From: Vespertiliibacter pulmonis
GTDB taxonomy: Bacteria > Pseudomonadota > Gammaproteobacteria > Enterobacterales > Pasteurellaceae
DNA length: 64,000 bases
Direction of reading: 5' to 3'
NCBI RefSeq assembly: GCF_013377275.1
Contig: NZ_CP016615.1
Coordinates: 1,312,830-1,376,829, forward strand
The position numbers and the translations under genes are program-made. The notes below the pieces were generated by a model, which was not told the origin of the DNA, searched no databases, and was given only the letters and a program-made list of their open reading frames with translations. This document shows, in pieces, positions 15,197-25,727 of this stretch. Positions within the stretch are counted from its first letter, which is position 1. Every line of letters begins with the position of its first letter.

Positions 15197-15657
15197 TAGA
15201 GAGAACCTTCAAAAAGATCAGAAATTGTTTCAATGACTTGTTGAATAGGGGTATCGGAAGTTGTAGTAATGAAAATAGTATCGTCTCCAGCAATTGTGCC
15301 TAGAATACCTTCGGCTTTACCAAGTGAATCAAGGAGGCGGGCAATGAGTTGTGCTCCGCCTGGAAGGGTTTTAACAACAATGATTTGGTTATTATGATCG
15401 ATATCAGTCACTAAATTCTTTAATGGGCTAGAGGTGGTTGGAAGAGCCAATTCAGCAGGTAGCTGATAAACCATTTCCATTTTTGTATTGCGTGTTCGTA
15501 TAGCTCCAAATTTAGTGAGCATTCGTGAAATTTTAGATTGATTAACATGAGGAAAACCCATTTCTTGTAAAGCGGTTACAATTTCACTCTGTGAGCTAAA
15601 TTTTTCTTCTTTAAGTAATGCTTTGAATGCATCTGTGAGGGAATTAAATTTTTCCAC
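15196..15657 (-). CDS. argR: Arginine repressor ArgR
   Basis: 153-aa hexameric repressor/activator that senses L-arginine. N-terminal winged helix ([20 protein letters not shown], then [16 protein letters not shown]) and C-terminal oligomerisation and arginine-binding domain with [11 protein letters not shown] (the GDD/GT block contacts arginine). It is divergent from mdh, the same gene pair as in E. coli. The intergenic region holds TTTATGC repeats that could be degenerate ARG boxes, but no clear TGAAT/ATTCA pair, so autoregulation is only suggested. Confidence 0.95.
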   Translation of the reverse strand: MEKFNSLTDAFKALLKEEKFSSQSEIVTALQEMGFPHVNQSKISRMLTKFGAIRTRNTKMEMVYQLPAELALPTTSSPLKNLVTDIDHNNQIIVVKTLPGGAQLIARLLDSLGKAEGILGTIAGDDTIFITTTSDTPIQQVIETISDLFEGSL

Positions 15658-15866
15658 AATTTTTCCTTTTTAATATGGGGATTTCCGTAAAATTTATGCG
15701 GTATTTTTGCTTATTTATGCATAAAAGGCAAATGTAAGCCGACTTTTAAAGGAAAAATTTGCGGTACTTCGCAAAATTGAATTTTGTTGTTTGAATCTTG
15801 AAATTTTTTTGCATAGACTGAAAAAGTTTAAATAGCCTAATTCATTTAGTTCAATAGGAGAATGTT

Positions 15867-16811
15867 ATGAAAGTTACATTATTAGGCGCAGCCGGCGGTA
15901 TCGGTCAAGCGTTAGCATTATTATTAAAATTACAACTACCAGCAGGTACAAGTTTATCATTGTATGATATTTCACCAGTTACGCCAGGTGTTGCTGCAGA
16001 TATTAGCCATATACCGACACCGGTTAAAGTGTCTGGATTTGCTGGTGAAGATCCAAGCCAAGCTCTTGAAGGTGCAGATTTAGTTTTAATTTCGGCGGGT
16101 ATGGCTCGTAAACCTGGAATGGATCGTTCTGATTTATTTAATATCAATGCGGGTATTGTGCGTAATTTGATTGAAAAAGTTGCTCAAACTTGTCCAAATG
16201 CGTGTATTGGGATTATTACCAATCCTGTCAATACAACAGTTCCAATTGCAGCTGAGGTACTAAAAAAAGCGGGGGTATATGATAAACGTAAACTATTTGG
16301 GGTTACTTTATTAGATGTATTACGTTCAGAGACATTTGTAGCAGAATTAAAAGGTAAAGATGTAAATAATGTTAAAGTACCTGTTATTGCTGGGCATTCT
16401 GGCGTGACTATTTTACCTTTACTTTCTCAAGCATCTGAAGTAGATAAAATCCAATTTACGCAAGATGAAGTTGAGGCATTAACTAAGCGTATTCAAAATG
16501 CAGGTACAGAAGTTGTTGAGGCAAAAGCGGGTGGTGGCTCTGCAACGCTTTCAATGGCTCAAGCTGCGGCGCGTTTTGCTCGTGCGGCGTTAAAAGGCTT
16601 AGCAGGAGAGGCGGTTGTTGAATATGCGTTTGTCGAAGGCGATGGAAAATATGCTCGTTTCTTTGCTCAACCTGTTCGTTTTGGTCGTAATGGGGTAGAA
16701 GAAATTTTACCGATTGGTGAAGTAAGTGCTTATGAACAGGCTGCTATTGAGTCATTGCTTCCAACTTTAAAAGCAGAGATCGAATTAGGTGAAAAGTTCA
16801 TTAATGGTTAA
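15867..16811 (+). CDS. mdh: Malate dehydrogenase (NAD+)
   Basis: 314-aa tricarboxylic-acid-cycle enzyme interconverting malate and oxaloacetate. NAD site [15 protein letters not shown] (7-21); substrate loop with [12 protein letters not shown] (Arg81/Arg87 region); [18 protein letters not shown]; catalytic His in [11 protein letters not shown] near 177. Length and sequence match the enterobacterial type. AGGAG stands 6 bases before the ATG. The terminator is at 16847-16876. Confidence 0.97.
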   Translation: MKVTLLGAAGGIGQALALLLKLQLPAGTSLSLYDISPVTPGVAADISHIPTPVKVSGFAGEDPSQALEGADLVLISAGMARKPGMDRSDLFNINAGIVRNLIEKVAQTCPNACIGIITNPVNTTVPIAAEVLKKAGVYDKRKLFGVTLLDVLRSETFVAELKGKDVNNVKVPVIAGHSGVTILPLLSQASEVDKIQFTQDEVEALTKRIQNAGTEVVEAKAGGGSATLSMAQAAARFARAALKGLAGEAVVEYAFVEGDGKYARFFAQPVRFGRNGVEEILPIGEVSAYEQAAIESLLPTLKAEIELGEKFING

Positions 16812-16846
16812 AGCCTTGAATTTTTGTTAAATAATCGTCATTATGT

Positions 16847-16876
16847 AAGCCGAGAGCAGATTGTTTTCGGCTTTTT
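16847..16876 (+). terminator. Terminator after mdh
   Basis: AAGCCGA / TTCGGCTT arms with a loop of about 12 bases, followed by TTTATTT. Confidence 0.75.
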
Positions 16877-16939
16877 ATTTATTAAGATAAATTTTAGGTG
16901 AGTAATCCTAGTAAGATTGTTCGATAAAAAGGAATTATT

Positions 16940-17206
16940 GTGAAAAAATTATATGTTTTTGGTATGGTTTCTATGATATCTGTTATTACTGCTTGTTGTT
17001 CAAATCAAGGAGTAACAGTTGCTAAAGAGGTTGATCGCTCTGTTGCTTATCCTCAAAAAATTGAAAAGCAGGCGGAAGTCCCAATGAATTTACCTAGTAG
17101 TGTTACTGCAATTTGTCGTGATGGTTCTTACTCTACTGCAACAAATGCAATGTGTGCAGGTAATGGTGGCGTGCAAACAATTATTAGCCATCATCACGCT
17201 GATTAG
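16940..17206 (+). CDS. Small lipoprotein with DUF3761-like C-terminus
   Basis: 88-aa predicted lipoprotein: hydrophobic signal followed by lipobox VITAC with Cys19 as the acylated residue (a second Cys follows directly). The mature part is short. Its C-terminal half, AICRDGSYSTATNAMCAGNGG, has two cysteines and resembles the small DUF3761 family of secreted proteins, of unknown function. Position +2 after the Cys is another Cys rather than Asp, so outer-membrane sorting is plausible. It has its own ribosome-binding site (AAGGAATTATT) and is flanked by the mdh terminator and cnoX. Confidence 0.75.
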   Translation: MKKLYVFGMVSMISVITACCSNQGVTVAKEVDRSVAYPQKIEKQAEVPMNLPSSVTAICRDGSYSTATNAMCAGNGGVQTIISHHHAD

Positions 17207-17255
17207 TTAAGTATAAAAAGGGGAAGTGAAATTACCACTTATTTTCAAGGTTATT

Positions 17256-18104
17256 ATGGATTATATTATTAATGTTAATGAACAAAATTTCAGCGAAATA
17301 ATTAATGCCACAGCAGAAATTCCTGTGGTGTTTCATTTTGTATCGCAAGTTAGTCTTCAATCCATTGAAATGGAAGCTCGCTTTCGCCGTTTATCGGAAG
17401 AATATCCAAAACAATTTTTATTAGCCCTTATAAATTGTGATGAACAGCCAATGATTGCTGCTCAATTTCGAGTACAAGCGGTACCAAGTAGCTATTTTTT
17501 TGTAAATGGGCAGCCCGTTGATGCAATTCAAGGGGAAATTCCAGAGCAGGAATTGCGTATCCGTTTGAGTCATATTTTGCCTAAAGAAGAAGAGCTACAA
17601 TTTGCGCAAGCATTGGAGTTTTTGGAAGCAGAGCAGTATGATTTAGCGTTACCACTGTTAAAAAATGCGTGGGAATTAACTAATAAAAAGAATAGTGATT
17701 TTGGCTTACTCTACGCCGAAACTCATATTGCTTTGAAAGATATTGAAATCGCCAAAGCAATTTTGGCTGAAATTCCGATACAAGATAGAGATAGCCGTTG
17801 GCAAGGCTTGCAAGATCAAATTAAATTATTAGAACAAGCGGCAGATTCTCCAGAAATTCAGCATTTACAAGCAGAATATGGAAAAAATCCTACCCCAGAG
17901 ACAGCAGTAAAACTTGCTAATCAATTACATCAGGTAAAACGCAATGAACAAGCGTTAGAGCTTTTAATGGATTGGTTGCGTAAAGATTTAACGGCAGGTA
18001 ATGGTGAAGTGAAAAAACAATTTTTAGCAATTTTGTCGGCAATGGGTAATGCCGATCCAATGGTAGCGAAATTCCGCAGACAGTTTTATTCACTTCTTTA
18101 TTAA
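17256..18104 (+). CDS. cnoX: Thioredoxin-like chaperedoxin CnoX (YbbN)
   Basis: 282-aa protein with an N-terminal thioredoxin fold (about 1-108) and C-terminal tetratricopeptide repeats (about 115-280). In E. coli it binds chlorine-damaged proteins and hands them to GroEL. Family blocks: INCDEQPMIAAQFRVQAVPS and FFVNGQPVDAIQG, then QVKRNEQALELLMDWLRKDLTAGNGEVKKQF in the TPR end. The active-site position has SQVSLQS with no cysteine at all, whereas E. coli has SxxC. A mixed-disulfide role through that position is therefore impossible here. The ATG at 17256 gives the family N-terminus MDYIINVNEQNF. Confidence 0.9.
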   Translation: MDYIINVNEQNFSEIINATAEIPVVFHFVSQVSLQSIEMEARFRRLSEEYPKQFLLALINCDEQPMIAAQFRVQAVPSSYFFVNGQPVDAIQGEIPEQELRIRLSHILPKEEELQFAQALEFLEAEQYDLALPLLKNAWELTNKKNSDFGLLYAETHIALKDIEIAKAILAEIPIQDRDSRWQGLQDQIKLLEQAADSPEIQHLQAEYGKNPTPETAVKLANQLHQVKRNEQALELLMDWLRKDLTAGNGEVKKQFLAILSAMGNADPMVAKFRRQFYSLLY

Positions 18105-18170
18105 TGATGATTATCTATATTGTATAATTTACCAAAGATAAATTTATAGACACTTAAGCGGTTTACATAA

Positions 18171-19157
<987 letters not shown>

Positions 19158-19328
19158 TTAAGAAACGATCGCTACCTATACACCTATACAATGGTTTGAA
19201 AGAAAGCGGTCATTTTCTCCATAATTTTGCAAATCTTATGGAACTTCTTTGTGAAAGAATGGACGGAATAACAGAAATAAAATATAGTATCTGAGTATTT
19301 TATGAATTTTTAATGAATGGAAAAAGCT

Positions 19329-19850
19329 ATGTCTGAACAAGTTGTTGAGTTACAACAAACCCAAAAAAAATCTCTTCCTATTAAAGAAACCATTGCGTAT
19401 TTGGTTGAAAAATTTCCTCTTTGTTTTTCCCTTGAGGGTGAAGCTAAGCCGTTAAAAATTGGGCTTTTTCAAGAGCTTGCATTAGCGCTTGCCGATGATG
19501 AAAAAGTGAGTAAAACAGTGTTACGTCAAGCATTGCGTGCTTACACTTCAAATTGGCGTTATCTACATGGTTGTAAAGAAGGTGCGATACGTATAGGTTT
19601 ACAAGGTGAAGAAGCGGGAGTGGTTGATGCAACTCAAGCTCAACATGCTGCGGAAACATTGGCACAAGCTAAAGCAGCTTATTTAGAGAAACGAGCTCAA
19701 CAAGCAAAAGAGAAACGTAAAGCATTCTTTAAGCAACAAGCAAAGGACGCTAATGTGAAAAAAAGCGTTAAAGAAAAGAAACGACAAGAGCCAGCAAAAG
19801 CCTCATTAGAAAGTTTGGCTGCGTTAGAAAGTAAATTTGGCAGACATTAA
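19329..19850 (+). CDS. proQ: RNA chaperone ProQ (short form)
   Basis: 173-aa RNA-binding protein. The FinO/ProQ domain is at about residues 15-120 ([20 protein letters not shown], then [10 protein letters not shown] and [19 protein letters not shown]). It is followed by a Lys/Arg/Gln-rich linker and a short end ([14 protein letters not shown]). The C-terminal Tudor-like domain of the 232-aa E. coli protein is missing, without a frameshift. The known role is binding of small RNAs and structured 3' ends. It precedes prc by 25 bases, the conserved proQ-prc operon. GGAAAAAG before the ATG at 19329 decides the start. Confidence 0.93.
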   Translation: MSEQVVELQQTQKKSLPIKETIAYLVEKFPLCFSLEGEAKPLKIGLFQELALALADDEKVSKTVLRQALRAYTSNWRYLHGCKEGAIRIGLQGEEAGVVDATQAQHAAETLAQAKAAYLEKRAQQAKEKRKAFFKQQAKDANVKKSVKEKKRQEPAKASLESLAALESKFGRH

Positions 19851-19875
19851 TAAAATAAGAAAATAGTAGGATTTT

Positions 19876-21882
19876 ATGAAACACAACAAATTAAAATATC
19901 TTGTTGGGTTATATTTTAGTACATTAATGGCAGGTAGTTTTGCTGTTCAGCCTCAATTAAAAGAGAGTGAGTTAACTATACCAAAGCCAGAAGCGCAACA
20001 TATTTTATCGACAAAGAGAGTTACCGCTCGTTTAACACAATCTCATTACAAAAAAATTAAGTTTGATGATATCTTCTCAGAACTTATCTTTAATCGCTAT
20101 ATTGATTGGTTAGATCCTTCTCATAATACGTTTTTGCAAACAGATATTGATGAAATGCGGCAAATGTATGCGAAAAAATTGGATGATGAGTTGTATGAGG
20201 GACAATTAGAAGCCCCCTTTTCAATATACGAACGAATGGTGAAACGTCGTTATGAGCGTTATAAATATGCGTTGTCATTATTAGATAAAGAACCTGATTT
20301 AAAAGGTGATGATAAAATCGAAAATGATCGTGAAAAAGCTCCGTTCCCAACAACGGTGGCAGAAGCTGATGAACTATGGAATCAACGGGTAAAAAATGAT
20401 GTTATCAATCTTTATCTTAAAGAGAAAAAGTGGCCTGAGATTAAGAAAACATTGGTTAAACGTTATAACCTTGCGATAAACCGTTTAATTCAAAATAAAC
20501 CTGATGATATTTTACAAAGTTATTTGAATGCCTTTGCTCGTGAGATTGATCCACATACTAGCTATTTATCACCACGTTCTGCTCAGCGTTTTGAAGAGAG
20601 TATGAAGCTTTCTCTAGAAGGTATTGGGGCAACGCTGGAAATGGAGGACGATATTACTAAAATTCAATCTCTTGTTCCAGGAGCTCCTGCTGCACGAAGT
20701 AAAAAAATTAGTGCGGGCGATAAAATTGTAGGTGTAGGACAATCAGCAAATAAAATTGAAGATGTGGTTGGCTGGCGTTTAGATGATGTAGTCGATAAGA
20801 TTAAAGGTAAAAAAGGAACAAAAGTTTATCTTGATATTGAGCCAGCAAAGGGTGGTAAAAATAAAATTATCACGTTAGTAAGAGATAAAATCCGTCTTGA
20901 AGATAGTGCGGCTAAATTAACTGTAAAAAAAATGGACGGCAAAAATATTGCGGTCATTAAAATTTCAACGTTTTATTTAGGCTTAACTAAAGATGTTCGT
21001 AAATTATTGAAAGAGATGAAAGCTAAGAAAGCGGATGGTTTGATCATTGATTTACGTGATAATGGCGGTGGTTCATTACCTGAAGTGATTGAATTGGCGG
21101 GGCTTTTTATTAAGGAAGGACCGATTGTTCAAGTACGTGATGCATTCAATCGAATTACTATTCACGAAGATCCCGATAGTGCAATTGAATATACGGGGAA
21201 TATTATGGTAATGATTAACCGTAATAGTGCCTCGGCTTCTGAAATTTTTGCGGCAGCAATGCAGGATTATAACCGAGCAATTATTGTTGGTCAAAAGACG
21301 TTCGGTAAGGGTACGGTTCAACAAAGCCGTTCATTAAATGCGATATATGATCTTAGTTCTCGACCGCTTGGATTAATCCAATATACTATCCAAAAATTTT
21401 ACCGTGTGAATGGTGGAAGTACTCAGCTTAAAGGCGTTGATGCCGATATTCCTTTCCCTGAAATTATTAATGCAGAGAAGAACGGTGAGAGCTTTGAAGA
21501 TAATGCACTTCCTTGGGATAAAATTCCGAGTGCATCTTTTTCTGAAGCAGATAATGCTCGTAAGGTAGTAGAAGATTTAAATGCTAAACATCAATCCCGT
21601 ATTGCGAAAGATCCCGAATTTATTACTTTAAATGAAGATATTGCAATTCGTAAGGAGAAAGATGCACGTAAGTTTACCTCACTTAATTTAATGGAACGAA
21701 TGAAAGAGTATCATGAAAGCGAAGGAAAGCGTTTGAAAGATCTCAATGCACGTTTCCAACGTGAAGGTAAAAAACCATTAAAAAATCTTGAACAATTACC
21801 AAAAGACTATGAAGCTCCAGATTTCTTCTTAAAAGAAGCAGAGAAAATGATGGTTGATTGGTTGGAAATAGATAAAAAATAG
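19876..21882 (+). CDS. prc: Tail-specific periplasmic protease Prc (Tsp)
   Basis: 668-aa carboxy-terminal processing protease that acts in the periplasm on envelope enzymes such as peptidoglycan hydrolases. Signal sequence at residues 1-24; PDZ domain at about 235-325 (LSLEGIGATLEMEDD, then SAGDKIVGVGQ); catalytic Ser453 in NRNSASASEIF and Lys478 in GQKTFGKGTVQ, 25 residues apart as in E. coli. Length is close to the family's 680. It is transcribed with proQ and followed by an L,D-transpeptidase and an endopeptidase, all peptidoglycan-related. Confidence 0.96.
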   Translation: MKHNKLKYLVGLYFSTLMAGSFAVQPQLKESELTIPKPEAQHILSTKRVTARLTQSHYKKIKFDDIFSELIFNRYIDWLDPSHNTFLQTDIDEMRQMYAKKLDDELYEGQLEAPFSIYERMVKRRYERYKYALSLLDKEPDLKGDDKIENDREKAPFPTTVAEADELWNQRVKNDVINLYLKEKKWPEIKKTLVKRYNLAINRLIQNKPDDILQSYLNAFAREIDPHTSYLSPRSAQRFEESMKLSLEGIGATLEMEDDITKIQSLVPGAPAARSKKISAGDKIVGVGQSANKIEDVVGWRLDDVVDKIKGKKGTKVYLDIEPAKGGKNKIITLVRDKIRLEDSAAKLTVKKMDGKNIAVIKISTFYLGLTKDVRKLLKEMKAKKADGLIIDLRDNGGGSLPEVIELAGLFIKEGPIVQVRDAFNRITIHEDPDSAIEYTGNIMVMINRNSASASEIFAAAMQDYNRAIIVGQKTFGKGTVQQSRSLNAIYDLSSRPLGLIQYTIQKFYRVNGGSTQLKGVDADIPFPEIINAEKNGESFEDNALPWDKIPSASFSEADNARKVVEDLNAKHQSRIAKDPEFITLNEDIAIRKEKDARKFTSLNLMERMKEYHESEGKRLKDLNARFQREGKKPLKNLEQLPKDYEAPDFFLKEAEKMMVDWLEIDKK

Positions 21883-21983
21883 AAAAATCAGTTATAATGT
21901 TGGTTTTTAGACCACTTAGCTATTATTATCATAAGGTAAGCGGTCTATTCCGTAAAAATTTTATTATTCGGGTTTGTAACTAA

Positions 21984-23570
21984 ATGAAAAAACTTAACTA
22001 TATTTCCTTGATGATGTTATCTGGCTTTGCGTTAGCAGAAACACAAACAAGTGAGAGCCTACAACCTGCTCAGTCTACAAATAATGCGGCTGAAATAACT
22101 ACTGCTGTTGGGCAAACCACAGAGATTGTATTACCCCAATTAAGTTTCGAGGCTCAGCAAGCTAGGGCTGCAGAATTAGCGAAACAGGCAGAAGTAGCTC
22201 TTAAATTAGAAGAAGAAAAACGTATAGCAGCAGAAAAATTTGTACAAGTTCAGGGACGTTTAAAGCAGGAAATTGGTAATAATCAACTGCTTTTATCGAT
22301 AACGACAGCAAAAGTCTATGCGGATAATGGTTTTGAACCTTTATGGACGGATAAAGCAGCAGAGCGTATTTTCTTAAAAGAATATGCCGCATTTGCTGTG
22401 AGTGGTGTTTCTGCAAAATCAGCTAAGGCTTTACAACAGATCTTAAATACTTCAGATGGTCTTGGTCGAGATATTCTTTTAACTGACAGTTTTTTAGATT
22501 ATCTTTATTACAATAAGAATGTAGCTAAAAATGCAAATCAGTGGTTGTATAATTTAGGTTCTTACAATACAAAAGCACCTTCAGAAAATGATATAAATGT
22601 GTGGGTCAGGGCGGTAAAAAATGGTTCAATAGGTCAGTTTATTGCTAATTTAGTGCCGACTAATCACATTTATCGAGAAACAGTACAAAAGTTATTTGAA
22701 ATGTCTTCGAATAGTGTAGTTTCGGCTTCTAAAAAGAGTAAAAAATCGAAAGGAAAAAATACCGATCAGGGCGCAACGAAAGGTGTTTCTGCCTCATTTA
22801 ATAAATTGGCTTTAAATGCTCAACGTTTACGTTTTATTCCGAGCTTTAATAACGGAGTTTTTGTCAATATTCCAAGCTATCAGCTTTATTATATGCGTGA
22901 TGGAAAACTGTTATTAACATCTCGAGTTATTGTTGGTCGTGATGAGCGTCGTACGCCAGTTATGTTTAGTAAATTAAGTAATGTTGTGGTGAATCCACCT
23001 TGGAATGTTCCTTCAACCATTAAAAACAAGGATCTTGTGCCTAAAATTCGCCGTGATATTAGTTATGTAGAACGTCATGGTTATGAGATTATTGATGGAC
23101 GAGGTAATAAAGTAAATCCTGCAACAATTAATTGGTCAGTTTATTCTGATCCATCGAAAAATTTCCCATATCATATTCGTCAAAAGGCGGGTGATGATAG
23201 TGCATTAGGGCGTTTTAAATTTAATATGCCAAGTAGTGATGCAATTTATTTACATGATACGCCAAATAGAGGTTTGTTTAGTCGTACAGAACGTGCGTTA
23301 AGTTCTGGTTGTGTACGTGTCGCTAAAGCAGATGAATTAGCGACTTTATTACTAAAAGAAGCTGGTTGGTCTGTTCAGCGTAAACAGAATGTCTTGGCGA
23401 GCAAGCAGACGACTTCAGCGCAGATTCGTTCAGATAACCCAGTTTATTTATATTATGTAACAACTTGGGTTGAAGGTGGAAAAGTACATAGTTTGCCTGA
23501 TATTTATCGTTATGATACGAATATGCCTAAAATGCAAGTTGATTGGGCAAAAGTGAAAAATATCATTTAA
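21984..23570 (+). CDS. ldtD: L,D-transpeptidase LdtD (YcbB)
   Basis: 528-aa periplasmic enzyme that forms 3-3 cross-links in peptidoglycan. Signal peptide MKKLNYISLMMLSGFALA; then a low-complexity Gln/Ala/Glu stretch to about 95; YkuD catalytic domain at about 285-460 with His424 (IYLHDTPNR) and catalytic Cys443 (SSGCVRVAKADELA). A Lys/Ser-rich insertion (KKSKKSKGKN, about 250-260) sits before the catalytic domain. It is shorter than the 615-aa E. coli protein. It is followed by mepK and gloC, the same ycbB-ycbK-ycbL order as E. coli. Confidence 0.93.
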   Translation: MKKLNYISLMMLSGFALAETQTSESLQPAQSTNNAAEITTAVGQTTEIVLPQLSFEAQQARAAELAKQAEVALKLEEEKRIAAEKFVQVQGRLKQEIGNNQLLLSITTAKVYADNGFEPLWTDKAAERIFLKEYAAFAVSGVSAKSAKALQQILNTSDGLGRDILLTDSFLDYLYYNKNVAKNANQWLYNLGSYNTKAPSENDINVWVRAVKNGSIGQFIANLVPTNHIYRETVQKLFEMSSNSVVSASKKSKKSKGKNTDQGATKGVSASFNKLALNAQRLRFIPSFNNGVFVNIPSYQLYYMRDGKLLLTSRVIVGRDERRTPVMFSKLSNVVVNPPWNVPSTIKNKDLVPKIRRDISYVERHGYEIIDGRGNKVNPATINWSVYSDPSKNFPYHIRQKAGDDSALGRFKFNMPSSDAIYLHDTPNRGLFSRTERALSSGCVRVAKADELATLLLKEAGWSVQRKQNVLASKQTTSAQIRSDNPVYLYYVTTWVEGGKVHSLPDIYRYDTNMPKMQVDWAKVKNII

Positions 23571-23581
23571 TAAGTTTTCAG

Positions 23582-23610
23582 TATTCCGAGAGATTAAGTC
23601 TCTCGGAATA
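23582..23610. terminator. Hairpin after ldtD
   Basis: TATTCCGAGAGA / TCTCTCGGAATA with a 5-base loop, a perfect 12-bp stem. Only a short T-rich tail follows. Confidence 0.65.
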
Positions 23611-23694
23611 GTATTATTTAGATATTTTTAAAATCCAAATGGTTTATCATCAATATGATGATGAGGCATTATTGAAAAATAATGAGGAACACAA

Positions 23695-24249
23695 ATGGAG
23701 AATACAAATTTACAGCGTCGCAGATGGCTTTCCCTTGGGGGGATTGCATTAGGTGCAGCTTGTTTACCGGGTTTAGCAAATGCGATTATTTCAACACCGA
23801 AACCTATGTCATTACGTTTACGTAATGTAAATACGGGCGATGTTGTGTCAGCATCTTATCAAGGTAACCGTTTTGCTTCATCGGATTTAAGTAAGATGAA
23901 TTATTTAATGCGAGATCGTCATATTAACCAAGTTAAGTCGATTGATCCTAATTTATTTTTTAAACTTACTCGGATTCAAGCAAAATTGGGGTTGCGTAAT
24001 GCAGAAATTTTAGTGTTGTGTGGTTATCGTTCAGCACAAACTAATGCCCGAATGCGTCTACGTAGCCGTGGTGTTGCGAGCCATAGTTATCATATTGTAG
24101 GTAAAGCGGTTGATTTTTATATTGATGGGGTGCCATTAGCAAAAATTAAAGCTGCTGCTGAGAGCTTAAGTAGTGGTGGAGTAGGTTATTACCCACGAAA
24201 TCATTTTGTACATGTGGATACAGGTCCTGTACGTACGTGGCGTGGATAA
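23695..24249 (+). CDS. mepK: Murein DD-endopeptidase MepK (YcbK), Tat-exported
   Basis: 184-aa peptidase M15-like protein (DUF882). In E. coli MepK cleaves 3-3 cross-links, the product of LdtD, its neighbour here. A twin-arginine-type signal is visible (QRRRWLSLGGIALGAA). Zn-site blocks: SHSYHIVGKAVDFYIDG and NHFVHVDTGPVRTW, with His and Asp ligands. The length matches the family. GAGGAACACAA precedes the ATG. Confidence 0.93.
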   Translation: MENTNLQRRRWLSLGGIALGAACLPGLANAIISTPKPMSLRLRNVNTGDVVSASYQGNRFASSDLSKMNYLMRDRHINQVKSIDPNLFFKLTRIQAKLGLRNAEILVLCGYRSAQTNARMRLRSRGVASHSYHIVGKAVDFYIDGVPLAKIKAAAESLSSGGVGYYPRNHFVHVDTGPVRTWRG

Positions 24250-24259
24250 GCGGTAAGAT

Positions 24260-24892
24260 ATGATGTTTAATCTTCAAATTATTCCTGTTACCGCTTTTCA
24301 ACAAAATTGTTCGATTATTTGGGATAGTAATAAAAATGCAGCAATTATTGATCCCGGTGGCGATTCACAAAAAATGATTGAATTTGTGCAATTACAGGAA
24401 TTAAATGTTCAAAAAATACTGATTACTCACGGGCATTTAGATCATATTATGGCAGTAGAAACATTAAAACATTATTTCGGTGTGCCAGCTTATGGTTCTC
24501 ATTATGCGGATAAAATGTTATTTGAACAGTTACCTGAAATCTGCCGAAATTATAGCTTTCCCGAAGTTCCTGCTTTTTTACCTGATCATTGGCTTGAAGA
24601 AAATGATGAAGTGAAAGTAGGTGATATTACTTTTACGATTCGTCATTTACCAGGGCATTCTCCAGGGCATATTGGCTTTTTTGATTTTAAGAATAAAATT
24701 GTATTTAGTGGTGATGTATTATTTCAAAATAGCATAGGACGAACAGATTTACATCAAGGAAATTTTGATCAGCTCATTCACTCCATTCGTACTAAATTAT
24801 TCGATCTTGACGATGATTTTGTAATAATTCCAGGACACGGCAGCCATACAACAATTGGGCAAGAGAAGAAAAGTAATCCTTTTCTAAAATAA
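24260..24892 (+). CDS. gloC: Metallo-beta-lactamase-fold hydrolase GloC (YcbL)
   Basis: 210-aa glyoxalase II-type hydrolase. The metal-binding motif THGHLDH is at about residues 56-62, followed by HLPGHSPGHIGF, VFSGDVLFQNSIGRTDL and PGHGSHTTIG. It hydrolyses S-lactoylglutathione-like thioesters in the family. It lies 10 bases after mepK and 10 before mlaA, so the three are probably one transcript. The start MMFNLQIIPVTAFQQNC has two adjacent ATGs; the first is used here. Confidence 0.9.
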   Translation: MMFNLQIIPVTAFQQNCSIIWDSNKNAAIIDPGGDSQKMIEFVQLQELNVQKILITHGHLDHIMAVETLKHYFGVPAYGSHYADKMLFEQLPEICRNYSFPEVPAFLPDHWLEENDEVKVGDITFTIRHLPGHSPGHIGFFDFKNKIVFSGDVLFQNSIGRTDLHQGNFDQLIHSIRTKLFDLDDDFVIIPGHGSHTTIGQEKKSNPFLK

Positions 24893-24902
24893 TGAGATAA
24901 AT

Positions 24903-25652
24903 ATGTCAGTAAAATTAAAAGTACTATTAACCAGTTCAGTATTGTTACTTTCTGCGTGTAGTTCATCAATTAATCCTGAAACGGGAGAACGTAAAGATTC
25001 CCTTGAAGGTTTTAACCGAGCAATGTGGAAAGTGAATTACGAATATATTGATCCTTATGTATTAGAGCCTGTTGCTAAAGGTTGGCGAGATTATGTACCA
25101 AGTCCAGTTAAAACAGGGTTAGTGAATGTTGCAAATAACCTCGATGAACCAGCTAGCTTTGTAAACCGCTTGCTTGAAGGGGAAGGAAAAAAAGCGATGA
25201 TTCATTTTACTCGCTTTTGGTTTAATACTATTTTTGGTTTAGGTGGATTGATTGATTTTGCGAGTAAGACACCAGATCTTAAATTAGAGAATGGAAATCG
25301 TGATTTTGGTGATACATTAGGAACCTATGGTGTGCCAACTGGCCCCTATATTATGTTGCCAGCTTATGGGCCTGCTACGCCTCGTCAAGATTTGGGTGAT
25401 ATTGTTGATACTACTTATCCTGTACTTTCAATGCTAGCAACACCGTGGTCGATTGTAAAATGGGGGGTTCAGGGTATTGATAAACGTTCTTCGTTGCTAG
25501 GGAAAGATGCCTTATTAAAGCAATCGCAAGATCCGTATAGTACTTTCCGTGAGGCTTATTTCCAGCACCTTGAATTTAAAGTGAAAGATGGTAAAAGCTC
25601 ATCGGATACGAAAGAGATACTTTCTCAAGATGAATTAAAAGGCATTGATTAA
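24903..25652 (+). CDS. mlaA: Outer-membrane lipoprotein MlaA (VacJ)
   Basis: 249-aa lipoprotein that removes phospholipids from the outer leaflet of the outer membrane and passes them to MlaC. Lipobox LLSACSSS with the acylated Cys at about residue 19. Family blocks: DSLEGFNRAMWKVNYEYIDPY, DEPASFVNRLLEG, FWFNTIFGLGGLIDFA and FGDTLGTYGVPTGPYIMLP. Ser at +2 favours outer-membrane sorting. The other mla genes are not in the window, as is usual for mlaA. Confidence 0.95.
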   Translation: MSVKLKVLLTSSVLLLSACSSSINPETGERKDSLEGFNRAMWKVNYEYIDPYVLEPVAKGWRDYVPSPVKTGLVNVANNLDEPASFVNRLLEGEGKKAMIHFTRFWFNTIFGLGGLIDFASKTPDLKLENGNRDFGDTLGTYGVPTGPYIMLPAYGPATPRQDLGDIVDTTYPVLSMLATPWSIVKWGVQGIDKRSSLLGKDALLKQSQDPYSTFREAYFQHLEFKVKDGKSSSDTKEILSQDELKGID

Positions 25653-25668
25653 TGCCTTCAGGTTGATG

Positions 25669-25711
25669 AAAAATAGCTAGCTCATAATAAATTAGGCTAG
25701 CTATTTTTTTA
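25669..25711. terminator. Terminator between mlaA and the yidB-like gene
   Basis: AAAAATAGCTAG / CTAGCTATTTTT arms with a 16-base loop and a T7 run. The convergent gene ends 17 bases on. Confidence 0.75.
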
Positions 25712-25727
25712 TAAAACAAACGGTAAT

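Noticed and set aside
15661-15866. ARG boxes in the argR-mdh interval
   Set aside because: Only TTTATGC/GCATAAA repeats are visible; the TGAAT and ATTCA half-sites of a standard ARG box are missing.
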